NCBI GenBank assembly: GCA_944393405.1
Contig: CALYAC010000011.1
Span: 17,323 to 81,322 of the forward strand
Direction of reading: 5' to 3'
DNA from: an uncultured Clostridia bacterium
GTDB taxonomy: Bacteria; Bacillota_A; Clostridia; TANB77; CAG-508
Length of the DNA: 64,000 nucleotides
Shown here piece by piece: positions 43,581 to 52,547 of this stretch. The position numbers were made by a program, and so were the translations under genes. The notes beneath the pieces were generated by a model, which was given only the letters and a program-made list of their open reading frames with translations, was not told the DNA's origin and did no database searches. Each line of letters starts with the position of its first letter. Position 1 is the first letter of the stretch.

Positions 43581-44339
43581 ATGATTACAATTTCTGAAGC
43601 TGATATGGAACAAAAGATGAATGAAATAAAAGACAATATGCGTAGGATAAAAGAAGGAATCAATGATGACAGAGATCCAATCTTTATTGAATTATTAGGA
43701 ACTCCTAAAAGTGGAAAAACAACATTATTAAAAAATGTTAAAGGATTATTTGCTAATAGCGGAATTGAAATGTTTACAAGAAGAGAAACAGCAGAATATA
43801 ATCCAGTAGATAAAGATTCTAATCAATATGATTTATGGATGGTTTTAGAATTATTTAGAAATTTAGTTGAAGATATTTCAAATAGAAAAGGGCAAATAGT
43901 GATATATGATAGAGGAATTATAGATAGGTTAACTTGGCTTCAAAGTGCACGATTAGAAGGAAGTATAGAAGATGAAGACTTAAATAGACTTTTTGAATTA
44001 TATAAAATAAATAGTATAAATAGTGGATATAAACCTATAACTTTAGGATTTTTAACTTCTCCAGAGTTAAGTGTGCAACGAAAAGGAAAAGAAGGTAGAG
44101 TAGTAAATGTGCAGAATTTAAGAAGATATAATACAATTCTTAAAGGTAGTCAACAATTGATAAGTCAAATGTCTTCTAGCTATAAATTAACAGAAACTGA
44201 TACATATCAAGGAAAACTCGAAGAATTTATATTAGATATGTCATCATATATTACAGGACAAATAGCAAATCAACTAGAAGTAAAGAAAAGTGAAAAAGTA
44301 AAGAATACTACTATAAGTGAAAAAACTGAAAGAGAATAG
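43581..44339 (+). CDS. P-loop kinase, thymidylate/deoxynucleoside kinase-like
   Basis: A 252-residue P-loop protein: Walker A GTPKSGKTT (about residue 37), a DRGIIDRLTW segment typical of the lid or LID-like region of deoxynucleoside kinases, and a TSPELSVQRKGKEGRVVN stretch in place of the usual arginine-rich lid. ATG 43581 is favoured over GTG 43569 by the GGGG at 43570-43574. It directly precedes tmk, suggesting a nucleotide salvage role. Confidence 0.72.
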   Translation: MITISEADMEQKMNEIKDNMRRIKEGINDDRDPIFIELLGTPKSGKTTLLKNVKGLFANSGIEMFTRRETAEYNPVDKDSNQYDLWMVLELFRNLVEDISNRKGQIVIYDRGIIDRLTWLQSARLEGSIEDEDLNRLFELYKINSINSGYKPITLGFLTSPELSVQRKGKEGRVVNVQNLRRYNTILKGSQQLISQMSSSYKLTETDTYQGKLEEFILDMSSYITGQIANQLEVKKSEKVKNTTISEKTERE

Positions 44340-44367
44340 ATTCTAAAGAAAAGAAAGGGAGGAAAAT

Positions 44368-45045
44368 ATGAAACAAGGTAAATTATTTGTAATTGATGGA
44401 ACAGATGGAAGCGGAAAGCAGACTCAACTTCAAAAATTAAAAGAAAGATTTGATAAAGAAAAAATAGAATATAAAACAGTAAGTTTTCCAAATTATGATA
44501 GTCCATCATCTTCTTTAGTAAAAATGTATTTAAATGGAGAATTTGGAACAGATCCATTAAAAATTAGTCCATATATAGCTTCAACTTTTTATGCAGTAGA
44601 TAGATATGCTACTTTTAAAAAAGAATATGAAGAATATTATAATAACGGTGGAATAATTTTAGCAGATAGATATACGACTTCGAATATGGTACACCAAGCA
44701 GGAAAGATAAAGGATGATGAAGAAAGAAATAAATTTTTAGACTGGCTATGGGATTTTGAATTTAATTTATATGGATTACCCGTACCTACAAAAGTTATAT
44801 TTTTAAATATGCCAACAGAATATGCAGAAAAATTGATGAAAAATAGAGCAAATAAAATCACACATGAAGAAAAGAAAGATATACATGAAAGCAATAAGTC
44901 TCATTTACAAGATGCATATAATGAAGCTTGTAAATTAGTAAAGAAATATGATTGGTGTGAAATAAAATGTGTAGAAAATGAAAAAATAAAAACAATAGAA
45001 GAAATACATGAAGAAGTATTTAACAATGTAAAGAAATATATATAA
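44368..45045 (+). CDS. tmk: Thymidylate kinase
   Basis: Phosphorylates dTMP to dTDP. The 225-residue protein has the P-loop FVIDGTDGSGKQTQ, the VSFPNYDSPSSSLVKMYLNGEFG segment and DRYTTSNMVHQAGK (DRY motif); the variant with GSGKQTQ belongs to the group of thymidylate kinases found in Clostridia. GGGAGG before the ATG. It ends 7 nt before the REP hairpin at 45053, which probably serves as the transcript end. Confidence 0.92.
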   Translation: MKQGKLFVIDGTDGSGKQTQLQKLKERFDKEKIEYKTVSFPNYDSPSSSLVKMYLNGEFGTDPLKISPYIASTFYAVDRYATFKKEYEEYYNNGGIILADRYTTSNMVHQAGKIKDDEERNKFLDWLWDFEFNLYGLPVPTKVIFLNMPTEYAEKLMKNRANKITHEEKKDIHESNKSHLQDAYNEACKLVKKYDWCEIKCVENEKIKTIEEIHEEVFNNVKKYI

Positions 45046-45052
45046 AAATTAA

Positions 45053-45114
45053 AAAAGGGGACGGGCTTGTTTTGTGAAATATAAAAAATTTACAAAACAA
45101 GCCCGTCCCCTTTT
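45053..45114 (+). repeat. REP sequence D, inverted pair
   Basis: Two inverted REPs form a hairpin of about 27 bp: AAAAGGGGACGGGCTTG...(45053-45080) with its complement at 45088-45114; one base is bulged and a 7-nt loop lies between. Core GGGGACGGGCTTG, one base different from the RAYT-flanking cores. Confidence 0.85.
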
Positions 45115-45124
45115 AAAAAAATAC

Positions 45125-45153
45125 TTGTAATTCTTGGAAAATGTATGTATAAT
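45125..45153 (+). promoter_or_regulatory. Promoter of the gatCAB operon
   Basis: TTGTAA at 45125-45130, 17-nt spacer, TATAAT at 45148-45153. Confidence 0.6.
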
Positions 45154-45191
45154 AAGTAAGTATTAACATAAAAGTAGTGAGGAGTGATACT

Positions 45192-45482
45192 ATGGCAGAT
45201 GTAAGTAAAGAAGAGCTATTGCATATTGCAAATTTAGCAAATTTAAATATTAAAGAAGATGAACTAGACAATTATTTAGCAAATCTTCAAGATATATTAA
45301 ATTTTGCAAATGTAGTAAACAATGCCAATACAGAAGGATTAGAAGAAACAATAGGAGAAAACGATAAATATAATGTATTTAGAAAAGATGAAGTAAAAGA
45401 ATTTAAAGAGAATAATTTATTATTAATGAATGCAAAAGAACAAGAAAGAAATATGTTCAAAATACCAAAAGTAATTAATTAG
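45192..45482 (+). CDS. gatC: Aspartyl/glutamyl-tRNA amidotransferase subunit C
   Basis: GatC scaffolds GatA and GatB in the complex that converts Glu-tRNA-Gln and Asp-tRNA-Asn to the amidated forms. The 96-residue protein has the typical SKEELLHIANLANLNIKEDEL start and the C-terminal region MFKIPKVI. AGGAG at 45181-45185 decides ATG 45192 over the upstream frame. The operon order is gatC, a HAD gene, gatA, gatB. Confidence 0.9.
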   Translation: MADVSKEELLHIANLANLNIKEDELDNYLANLQDILNFANVVNNANTEGLEETIGENDKYNVFRKDEVKEFKENNLLLMNAKEQERNMFKIPKVIN

Positions 45483-45490
45483 GAGAATTT

Positions 45491-46099
45491 ATGAATATAG
45501 GAATAGATATAGATGATACACTTACTAATACATATGAGCTAGCTTTTAATTATGCAGAAGAATATACAGTTAATGAATTAAAGAAAGAGATTCAATATGT
45601 AAATAGAGAAAGAATTAGAAATAGATTTACTCAAAATTTTCATGGTTGGTCAGAAGAAGAGGATAGAGCTTTTTGGGATAAATATTATGAAATTATTGTT
45701 AAAAATGTTAGAATAAAACCGTTTGCTAAAGAAGTTATAGACAAACTAAGAGATGAAGGAGATTGTATATACTTCATAACAGCAAGACATATATCTGAAA
45801 AATTTGATATTGAAGAAGTAACAAGAACATGGCTAAAAAAACATGAAATAGAATATGAAGGTATATATTTAAATATTTCAGATAAAGCTAAAATCATAAA
45901 AAACAATAATATAGATTTTTTTATTGATGATAATATAACTAATTGTTTAAATGTTTTAGAAACAGGAATAAAGACATGTATAATGGACGGTTTAATAAAT
46001 TGTAATTTTTATAATGAAAAAATAGAGAGAATATATTCATGGCCACATCTATATCAAGTAATAAGTAGATATAAAAAAGAGATTGGAGGAAGTAAATAA
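45491..46099 (+). CDS. HAD-superfamily 5'-nucleotidase-like protein
   Basis: The 202-residue protein has the HAD motifs of the 5'(3')-deoxyribonucleotidase group: [12 protein letters not shown] (motif I, residues 3-14), FITAR (motif II) and [10 protein letters not shown] (motif IV). Such enzymes dephosphorylate nucleoside monophosphates. Its insertion between gatC and gatA is unusual, but the TAATG overlap with gatA shows that it is translated as part of the operon. Confidence 0.82.
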   Translation: MNIGIDIDDTLTNTYELAFNYAEEYTVNELKKEIQYVNRERIRNRFTQNFHGWSEEEDRAFWDKYYEIIVKNVRIKPFAKEVIDKLRDEGDCIYFITARHISEKFDIEEVTRTWLKKHEIEYEGIYLNISDKAKIIKNNNIDFFIDDNITNCLNVLETGIKTCIMDGLINCNFYNEKIERIYSWPHLYQVISRYKKEIGGSK

Positions 46100-47568
46100 T
46101 GGACATTACAAGTTTAACAGTACATGAGCTTCAAGAAAAGTTAGAGAAAAATGAGATTACAAGTGAAGAAATAGTAAAAGCATATGTAGATAGAATAAAT
46201 GACAAAGAAAAAGATGTAAAAGCATTTGTTACAACATTATGTGATGAAGCTTTAGAAGAAGCCAAAAAGGTTGATAATGAAAGAAAAGCTGGAAAAGAAT
46301 TATCTAGCTTAGCTGGTATTCCAATAGGAATAAAGGATAATATGTGTACAAAAGGTGTAAAAACTACATGTAGTTCAAGAATGTTAGAGGATTTTATTGC
46401 ACCATATAATGCAACAGTAATAGAAAAGCTAAACAACGAAAATTTAATTAATTTAGGAAAATTAAATATGGATGAATTTGCAATGGGAGCTTCTACAGAA
46501 TATTCATATTTTAAGAAAACTTCAAATCCATGGAAATTAAATACTGTACCAGGAGGATCTTCTGGGGGAAGTGCAGCAGCTGTGGCTGCAGAATTAGTTC
46601 CATGGGCACTTGGAAGTGATACAGGAGGTTCAATACGTCAACCATCATCTTTCTGTGGAGTTGTTGGCTTAAAGCCTACATATGGTCTAGTATCAAGATA
46701 TGGACTAGTTGCTTTTGCATCATCACTTGACCAAATAGGACCAATTACAAAAGATGTTAGAGATTCAGCAATATTACTTAATATAATAGCAGGTCATGAT
46801 GAAAAAGACTCAACATCATATGATATTCCAAAAAAAGATTATACTAAGGCATTAAAAAACGATGTTAAAGGGCTAAAAATAGGAATACCAAAAGAATATT
46901 TTGGTGAAGGAATAAATGAAGAAGTTAAGAAAAAATTAGAAGAGGCTATAGAAACATATAAAAAGCTTGGAGCAGAAGTGGAAGAATTTTCACTAAATAT
47001 TGCTGAATATGCACTAGCAACATACTATATTATAGCTTGCGCAGAGGCAAGTTCAAATCTTGGAAGATTTGATGGCATAAGATATGGATATAGAACAGAA
47101 AACTATACAAATTTAAGAGAATTATTTAGAAATTCAAGAAGTGAAGGTTTTGGACCAGAAGTAAAAAGAAGAATTATACTTGGTACTTATGTACTTTCTT
47201 CTGGATACTATGATGCATATTATAAAAAAGCTCAACAAGTTCGTACTTTAGTAAAAAAAGAATTTGATAAGGCTTTTGAAAAATATGATGTATTACTAAC
47301 ACCAACTTCACCAACAGTTGCGTTTGAGATGGGTACTAGATCAGAGAATCCATTAGAAATGTATTTAGCAGATATTTGTACAGTTTCACTTAATATTGCA
47401 GGACTTCCAGGAATTTCTATTCCATGTGGAGTAAATTCTGATGGCATGCCAATAGGAATGCAATTAATAGGAAACAAATTTGAAGAAGAAAAAATATTAA
47501 ATGCAGCATATACTTTTGAACAAGAATATAAATTTAGAGATAAATATAAACCAGAATTTAGAAAGTAA
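46099..47568 (+). CDS. gatA: Aspartyl/glutamyl-tRNA amidotransferase subunit A
   Basis: The amidase subunit that releases ammonia from glutamine or asparagine. The 489-residue protein has the catalytic triad of the amidase-signature family: Lys in GIPIGIKDN (about residue 80), the cis-Ser in [11 protein letters not shown] and the nucleophile Ser in [11 protein letters not shown]. Start ATG overlaps the previous stop by one base; gatB follows after 18 nt. Confidence 0.95.
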   Translation: MDITSLTVHELQEKLEKNEITSEEIVKAYVDRINDKEKDVKAFVTTLCDEALEEAKKVDNERKAGKELSSLAGIPIGIKDNMCTKGVKTTCSSRMLEDFIAPYNATVIEKLNNENLINLGKLNMDEFAMGASTEYSYFKKTSNPWKLNTVPGGSSGGSAAAVAAELVPWALGSDTGGSIRQPSSFCGVVGLKPTYGLVSRYGLVAFASSLDQIGPITKDVRDSAILLNIIAGHDEKDSTSYDIPKKDYTKALKNDVKGLKIGIPKEYFGEGINEEVKKKLEEAIETYKKLGAEVEEFSLNIAEYALATYYIIACAEASSNLGRFDGIRYGYRTENYTNLRELFRNSRSEGFGPEVKRRIILGTYVLSSGYYDAYYKKAQQVRTLVKKEFDKAFEKYDVLLTPTSPTVAFEMGTRSENPLEMYLADICTVSLNIAGLPGISIPCGVNSDGMPIGMQLIGNKFEEEKILNAAYTFEQEYKFRDKYKPEFRK

Positions 47569-47586
47569 AAAGGAGGAGAAACGATA

Positions 47587-49029
47587 ATGTCAAGATCAGA
47601 TTTTGAAACAGTAATGGGACTTGAAGTACATGCAGAGCTTTCTACTAAAACAAAAATATTTTGTTCATGTCCTACTGAATTTGGTGGAGAACCAAATACA
47701 CATACATGCCCAATATGTATGGCAATGCCAGGAACTCTTCCAGTTTTAAATGAAAAAGTTGTAGAATATGCAGTAAAGGCGGGTCTTGCTACAAATTGTA
47801 CAATATCAAGAAATAGTAAAAATGATAGGAAAAATTATTTCTATCCAGATTTACCTAAATCATATCAAATATCACAATTTGATAAACCACTTTGTGAACA
47901 TGGATATATAGAAATAGAAGATGATGAAGGTAATCCTAAAAAAATAGGTATAACAAGAATACATATAGAAGAAGATGCAGGAAAACTAAATCATAATGAA
48001 TTTGGTGGAGGAAGTTTAGTAGATTTAAACAGAGCAGGTGTTCCTTTAATAGAAATAGTTTCTGAGCCAGATTTAAGATCAAGTGGTGAAGTTGATAGAT
48101 ATTTAAAAAAATTAAAATCTATTCTAGAATATATAGAAGTATCAGACTGTAAAATGCAAGAAGGTTCTTTTAGGGCAGATGTCAATGTATCTGTAAGAAA
48201 GAAAGGTATAAAAGAGTTTGGTACAAGAACAGAAATGAAAAATATGAACTCTTTTAGAGCAATCCAAAGAGCAGTCGAATATGAAGCTGATAGACAAGTT
48301 GATGTAATAGAAGATGGAGGAAAAATTGAACAAGAAACATTAAGATGGGATGATGTTTCAGGAAAAACATTTCCTATGAGAGATAAAGAGGATGCTCAAG
48401 ATTATAGATATTTCCCAGAACCAGATTTAGTTGCAATAAGGCTTTCAGAGGAATATATAGAAAATATAAAAAATAATCTACCAGAAATGCCTGAAAGTAG
48501 AAGAGAAAGATATATAAATGATTTTAAACTATCAGAAAAAGATGCTAGACTTTTAACAGCTTCTAAATATCTATCAAATATGTTTGAAGCAGCTGAAAAG
48601 ATATGTGGTAATCCTAAAGCTATAGCAAATTGGTTACTTTCTGATATATCAAGAATATTAAATGAAAAAGAATTAGAAGCAGATTCTATTCCTTTCAAAG
48701 CAGAGCATTTAGCAAAAGTTGTAGAGTTAATTGAGAAAGGAACAATTAGTTCTGCAATAGGAAAGAAAGTTATAGAAGAATTATTTGAAAATCCAAAAGA
48801 TCCAGAAGAAATAATTAAAGAAAAAGGATGGATTCAAATTTCTGATGAAGGAGCTATAAAAGAAGTAGTAGAAAAAATTATATCTAATAATCCTCAATCA
48901 GTAGCTGACTATAAAGCAGGAAAAGATAAAGCAATAGGATTTTTAGTAGGACAAGCAATGAAAGAAACAAAAGGAAAAGCAAATCCTCAAATGTTAAACA
49001 AGATGTTTAAAGAGGAATTAGATAAATAA
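47587..49029 (+). CDS. gatB: Aspartyl/glutamyl-tRNA amidotransferase subunit B
   Basis: GatB holds the kinase-like site that activates the tRNA-bound Glu or Asp. The 480-residue protein has the start VMGLEVHAELST, the zinc-type cysteines (CSCP, CPIC), the EDAGK and DLNRAGVPLIEIV motif and the C-terminal YqeY-like tail (GFLVGQAMKETKGKANP). GGAGGAG is the ribosome site. Confidence 0.96.
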   Translation: MSRSDFETVMGLEVHAELSTKTKIFCSCPTEFGGEPNTHTCPICMAMPGTLPVLNEKVVEYAVKAGLATNCTISRNSKNDRKNYFYPDLPKSYQISQFDKPLCEHGYIEIEDDEGNPKKIGITRIHIEEDAGKLNHNEFGGGSLVDLNRAGVPLIEIVSEPDLRSSGEVDRYLKKLKSILEYIEVSDCKMQEGSFRADVNVSVRKKGIKEFGTRTEMKNMNSFRAIQRAVEYEADRQVDVIEDGGKIEQETLRWDDVSGKTFPMRDKEDAQDYRYFPEPDLVAIRLSEEYIENIKNNLPEMPESRRERYINDFKLSEKDARLLTASKYLSNMFEAAEKICGNPKAIANWLLSDISRILNEKELEADSIPFKAEHLAKVVELIEKGTISSAIGKKVIEELFENPKDPEEIIKEKGWIQISDEGAIKEVVEKIISNNPQSVADYKAGKDKAIGFLVGQAMKETKGKANPQMLNKMFKEELDK

Positions 49030-49048
49030 AGGGGAATGATAGTAGAAT

Positions 49049-49462
49049 ATGGTAATAGCATATATAATTATCTGTGTTATAGTTCATATATTTTTAGCTT
49101 ATAGAATAGTTGTAGAAAGACAAAATAATGAAGATAATATAGAAATAAGAATTAATCAACTTACATTATTAAGAACATTCGTTATTATTGCAGGTATAAT
49201 ATTTTTGGTTTTAGGTTTAACTTTAGGACTAATACAATATGGTACAGACTTTTTCTATATGATAGTAGAAGTATTTGAAAATAATTTGATTAATAGAGCA
49301 ATAGATGATTATGATATTACAATGGGTTCTTATTATGGAGCTTATTCAGAAGTTGAAACATTATGCATTGCTGTTGGAGTAACTTTAACAGTTTGCGTAA
49401 TTGAATGTGGACTTATAATTAAAAGTATAAAAAGTAATGAAAAAATGAAATTTAAAATATAA
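49049..49462 (+). CDS. Small membrane protein of unknown function
   Basis: A 137-residue protein with three predicted membrane spans (about residues 2-20, 43-64 and 105-125) and an acidic loop (YDITMGSYYGAYSEVE). No family recognised. It follows gatB by 19 nt with GGGGAATGAT before the ATG, so it may be the last gene of the operon, ended by the 49500 hairpin. Confidence 0.6.
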   Translation: MVIAYIIICVIVHIFLAYRIVVERQNNEDNIEIRINQLTLLRTFVIIAGIIFLVLGLTLGLIQYGTDFFYMIVEVFENNLINRAIDDYDITMGSYYGAYSEVETLCIAVGVTLTVCVIECGLIIKSIKSNEKMKFKI

Positions 49463-49499
49463 AAAAGAGTGTCGAATAATGTCGAACGATTTTACTTGA

Positions 49500-49555
49500 A
49501 AAATAGCATATTATGTGTTTTAATATAATTGTAATTGCATAATATGCTATTTTTT
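49500..49555 (+). terminator. Terminator after the gat operon
   Basis: AAATAGCATATTATG (49501-49515) pairs with CATAATATGCTATTT (49538-49552) and a T tail follows. Confidence 0.75.
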
Positions 49556-49766
49556 ATATCTAAAAAATTAATGGTCTGTTTTAAATTTAAATCTATATAA
49601 AATCATATACTTTTAGAAATCTATATTCACCCCTATATATAAATAATATTAGTATGTAATTAGTAAGAAAGGAGGAACCTCTTTTTAGCATATATGCAAT
49701 TAATCTAATACGAACATAATATATAAAAGCAACTAATATTAAATTATTAGTTGCTTTATTTTTTGT
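49556..49766 (+). other. Gene-free stretch with a terminator, possible small RNA or leader
   Basis: Between the gat terminator and the broken minus-strand gene, no credible ORF exists. An AAAGGAGG ribosome-site sequence (49669-49677) has only a 4-codon ORF behind it. A strong terminator follows: AAAGCAACTAATA (49726-49738) with TATTAGTTGCTTT (49745-49757) and ATTTTTTG. Confidence 0.4.
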
Positions 49767-50025
49767 TTATTTTATATTATTACTATGTAATTTTATTGTA
49801 TCTATTGCAACTGAGCATATAACAAAAAATACTAAAAAAAATAGGGCAGAACTAAATATTTTTGTTCCGAAATATAAAAGAATATGGGTTATGTACTGTT
49901 AAATATATAGTAAGTGAGAAAGTAGCTAATAAGCACAATATAAAAGAAAATTTTAATCCAACATATAAAACTTTTTGTATATTTTTGTCCATTAATTTAA
50001 ATTCATTAAAAATCAATTTTTTCAT
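49767..50025 (-). pseudogene. Frameshifted small membrane protein gene
   Basis: CGGAGG precedes ATG (complement of 50023-50025). The first frame reads MKKLIFNEFKLMDKN and continues through VLYVGLKFSFILCLLATFSL before a stop; from about 49870-49885 another frame continues YFGTKIFSSALFFLVFFVICSVAIDTIK to the stop at 49767. Joined, it is an 85-residue protein with a basic N-terminus and two spans, a pattern seen in small clostridial membrane proteins. It lies between a terminator and rpsT. Confidence 0.65.
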
Positions 50026-50135
50026 AATAACCTCCGTTTGAATATAGGAAAAATAATATATATTATAATGTTAACATGTTTAGATATATAAATCAAAGGA
50101 AATTATAACCAGTAAAAGACATAATAAAAAGATAA

Positions 50136-50172
50136 AATAAAAAAGGATTATAAAATTTATATTTTATAATCC
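50136..50172 (-). terminator. Terminator of rpsT
   Basis: GGATTATAAAAT/ATTTTATAATCC stem with a T tail on the minus strand. Confidence 0.7.
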
Positions 50173-50213
50173 CTACATTAATAAAAAACTGTGCACAATC
50201 TTCTATTAATAAA

Positions 50214-50480
50214 CTATGCATTTGCTGCATTTAATTTTTTTGCTAAGTTTGATTTTTTTCTAGCAGCTGTGTTTTTTACGATAACACCTTTTGTACAAGC
50301 TTGATCTATTTTTCTTGTTGCTACTGAGAATAATTCTGTAGCTTTTTCTTTATCATTGTTAGCTAAAGCTTCTTCAAATCTTCTTATAGCTGTTTTATAT
50401 TCAGATTTAATCATGTTATTTCTTAATGTTTTCTTTTCAATAACACTTACTCTTTTTATAGCTGATTTAATATTTGGCAT
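50214..50480 (-). CDS. rpsT: Ribosomal protein S20
   Basis: S20 binds 16S rRNA early in 30S assembly. The 88-residue, Lys/Arg-rich protein starts [11 protein letters not shown] and has the typical helical hairpin ending [21 protein letters not shown] is 8 nt before the ATG at 50480; the upstream GTG (50489) is too close to it. It is transcribed alone. Confidence 0.95.
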   Translation of the reverse strand: MPNIKSAIKRVSVIEKKTLRNNMIKSEYKTAIRRFEEALANNDKEKATELFSVATRKIDQACTKGVIVKNTAARKKSNLAKKLNAANA

Positions 50481-50602
50481 GTTTTGCACCTCCCTTTAAG
50501 TAACCTAAAATTAACGTATAATATTTTATCACACAAATACTTAATTTGCAAGTGTTTTAGTAAATATTGTTAAAATATTAGAGCATTTGGAAATAAACAA
50601 AT

Positions 50603-50641
50603 AAAAAAAGCGGAGCTACTGTGAAAGCAGTATTTCCGCTT
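50603..50641 (-). terminator. Terminator of the 50664 orphan
   Basis: AGCGGA.../...TCCGCT stem with internal GTAC and GCAG pairing and a T tail on the minus strand. Confidence 0.75.
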
Positions 50642-50663
50642 GATACGCTAATAACAGCGCATA

Positions 50664-51203
50664 TTAGAGGTTTGTAAGGATGTGCTTAAGGTCTGCAATA
50701 TTACAGTCAACATAGTACTGTTCAATTGCATGAACTCTTAACTGGACCAACTCTCGGTCCGTTTTGATGGACTGCTCTTTTTCTGTCCGAAATGCACTCC
50801 ACCCATAGGATAGGGCAATATGGCTCTGATTGAATGGCCTATATGCAATTACATGCATACCATGGTAGGATATTTGCATCATGTACATATTTTCCACTCT
50901 GCTCCCACAAATCATTGGAATCTTAGCGTCTTTGCCATTTAAGGCGAAGTGACCAGATAGCTCGGCAATTGCAGTTTCAAAGTTAATGTCATCTGAACTA
51001 TTATACATGCTTAGTTCATCAAACACCTTGTTGCAAAAGCTTAAAAGCTCGCTTGCATACCTAGCATCTCCAAGTTGAAGGTGTTTTTGTTGTAAAGCCT
51101 TGTACTCAGAGCGGTATGGCATGAAGTCAATCCCGTTTTGTGAGGCACGGCCTATTGTCCGCATCATAAGTCTTTCCTTGTTATAAGCTTGAATTAAGCT
51201 CAT
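50664..51203 (-). CDS. Orphan GC-rich gene, unknown function
   Basis: A 179-residue soluble protein with no recognised family: MSLIQAYNKERLMMRTIGRA start, several Met/Tyr-rich segments (VENMYMMQISYHGMHVIAYRPFN) and a C-terminal His/Glu-rich helix. Composition is clearly richer in G and C than neighbours (27 of 60 at 51061-51120) with mixed codon choice. AGGAGG sits just before ATG 51203. Own terminator and TATAAT-like promoter on the minus strand (TGTAGTATAAT near 51250). Probably horizontally acquired. Confidence 0.65.
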   Translation of the reverse strand: MSLIQAYNKERLMMRTIGRASQNGIDFMPYRSEYKALQQKHLQLGDARYASELLSFCNKVFDELSMYNSSDDINFETAIAELSGHFALNGKDAKIPMICGSRVENMYMMQISYHGMHVIAYRPFNQSHIALSYGWSAFRTEKEQSIKTDRELVQLRVHAIEQYYVDCNIADLKHILTNL

Positions 51204-51345
51204 ATATGCATCCTCCTTTTTAATTGTGTTCTTAAACAACTATTTAATTATACTACATAATTATGTAAAATTCAACTATTTACTACTTTAATAAGAAATG
51301 TATCTGACTTCATTCAAATAGTGAAAACAAAATTCTTTAAATTAC

Positions 51346-51374
51346 TTGAAAAATTAAGAAATTCAATATATAAT
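51346..51374 (+). promoter_or_regulatory. Promoter for hpf
   Basis: TTGAAA at 51346-51351, 17-nt spacer, TATAAT at 51369-51374. Confidence 0.65.
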
Positions 51375-51422
51375 ATAACCACATTATAACTAATGAACAA
51401 TAATTGGAAGGAGAGAATGGTT

Positions 51423-51953
51423 ATGAATATTAAAATTACAAGTAAAGAATTAGAAGCAACAGAAGCCATAAAAGATTATATAGGAAAAAAAGCTGAAAGA
51501 TTAGAGAAATACTTCGGAGGAGATTTTGATGTTTATGCTACAATAAAAACAGAAGGTAGCCAAAAAGTAGCAGAAATGAATATTAAAACAAATACTGAAG
51601 ACTTTAGAGCGGTTACAGCTCATAAAGATTTATATGCTTCTATAGATAAGGATATAGATATATTAGAAGGTCAAGTAAGAAAAATGAAAACTAAAAAAGA
51701 TAAACAAAATAAACTTGATACAATAAGAGCTAAAGAAGAAATGGCATCAGAAGATGCAGAAGTAACAAATGAAATAGTAAAAGTTTTATATTATGATATA
51801 AAACCAATGACACCAGAAGATGCTAAATTAAAACTTCAAGAACAACCACAAAATAGATTTATGGCATTTATAGATGTAGATACAGGAAAAACAAATGTAA
51901 TTTATAGACTAAAAGATAACAAAAACTTTGGATTAGTTGAACCAGAGGGATAA
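51423..51953 (+). CDS. hpf: Ribosome hibernation promoting factor, long form
   Basis: Long HPF dimerises 70S ribosomes into inactive 100S particles. The 176-residue protein has the N-terminal HPF/YfiA domain (MNIKITSKELEATEAIKDYIGKKAERLEKYF pattern), the linker rich in Lys/Asp and the C-terminal dimerisation domain (VKVLYYDIKPMTPEDAKLKL and FMAFIDVDTGKTNVIYRLKD). GGAAGGAG lies before ATG 51423; the ATG at 51393 is before the ribosome site. Confidence 0.93.
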   Translation: MNIKITSKELEATEAIKDYIGKKAERLEKYFGGDFDVYATIKTEGSQKVAEMNIKTNTEDFRAVTAHKDLYASIDKDIDILEGQVRKMKTKKDKQNKLDTIRAKEEMASEDAEVTNEIVKVLYYDIKPMTPEDAKLKLQEQPQNRFMAFIDVDTGKTNVIYRLKDNKNFGLVEPEG

Positions 51954-51960
51954 TATATAT

Positions 51961-51989
51961 AAGACTTGCTTTTTAGCAGGTCTTTTTTT
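51961..51989 (+). terminator. Terminator after hpf
   Basis: AGACTTGCT/AGCAGGTCT stem with a T7 tail. Confidence 0.9.
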
Positions 51990-51990
51990 C

Positions 51991-52019
51991 TTGACAAAAT
52001 AAAGAAATATTTTTAAAAT
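51991..52019 (+). promoter_or_regulatory. Promoter for the ASCH gene
   Basis: TTGACA at 51991-51996, 17-nt spacer, TAAAAT at 52014-52019. It starts immediately after the hpf terminator. Confidence 0.55.
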
Positions 52020-52058
52020 AAATTAAAAAAATTAACAGATTAAAAGGGGGCAATATAT

Positions 52059-52388
52059 ATGTTACATAAAATGAGACTATATGAAAGACCATTTGAAAAT
52101 ATAAAAAATGGAACTAAAACAGTAGAATTTAGACTAAATGATGAAAAAAGACAAAAAATACAAATTGGTGATGAGATAGAATTTACTAAACTTCCTAATA
52201 GTGATGAAACTTTAAAAGTTAGAGTATTAGATTTATATCATGCCAGAAATTTTAAAGATCTATTTACACAGCTTTATGATGATATAAAAGAAATAGAAAG
52301 AAAAACTGAATCGATGTATTCTATATATACAAAAGAGGAAGAAACAAAATATGGAGCATTAGGTATAAAAATAGAATTATTAAAATAG
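52059..52388 (+). CDS. ASCH-domain protein
   Basis: A 109-residue protein with the PUA-like ASCH fold: start LHKMRLYERPFENIKNGTKTVEFRL, then GDEIEFTKLP and the C-terminal YGALGIKIELL strand. ASCH proteins bind or modify nucleic acids and RNA bases (some are N4-acetylcytidine amidohydrolases); a specific activity is not assignable. AGGGGGC ribosome site. Confidence 0.8.
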   Translation: MLHKMRLYERPFENIKNGTKTVEFRLNDEKRQKIQIGDEIEFTKLPNSDETLKVRVLDLYHARNFKDLFTQLYDDIKEIERKTESMYSIYTKEEETKYGALGIKIELLK

Positions 52389-52400
52389 TTAAATACAAAT

Positions 52401-52446
52401 AAAAAGCAACCTTTTTAAATATACATCTAAGAAGGTTGCTTTTTTA
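52401..52446 (+). terminator. Terminator after the ASCH gene
   Basis: AAAAAGCAACCTT/AAGGTTGCTTTTT stem with a T run. Confidence 0.85.
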
Positions 52447-52547
52447 CGTGTTTTTAAGCAAAATATATAAGTATATTAAATTATATAGACTATATTGACG
52501 AAAATTTAATAAACTAATATTCTTTGCTAAATAGCCCTACGCAAAAA

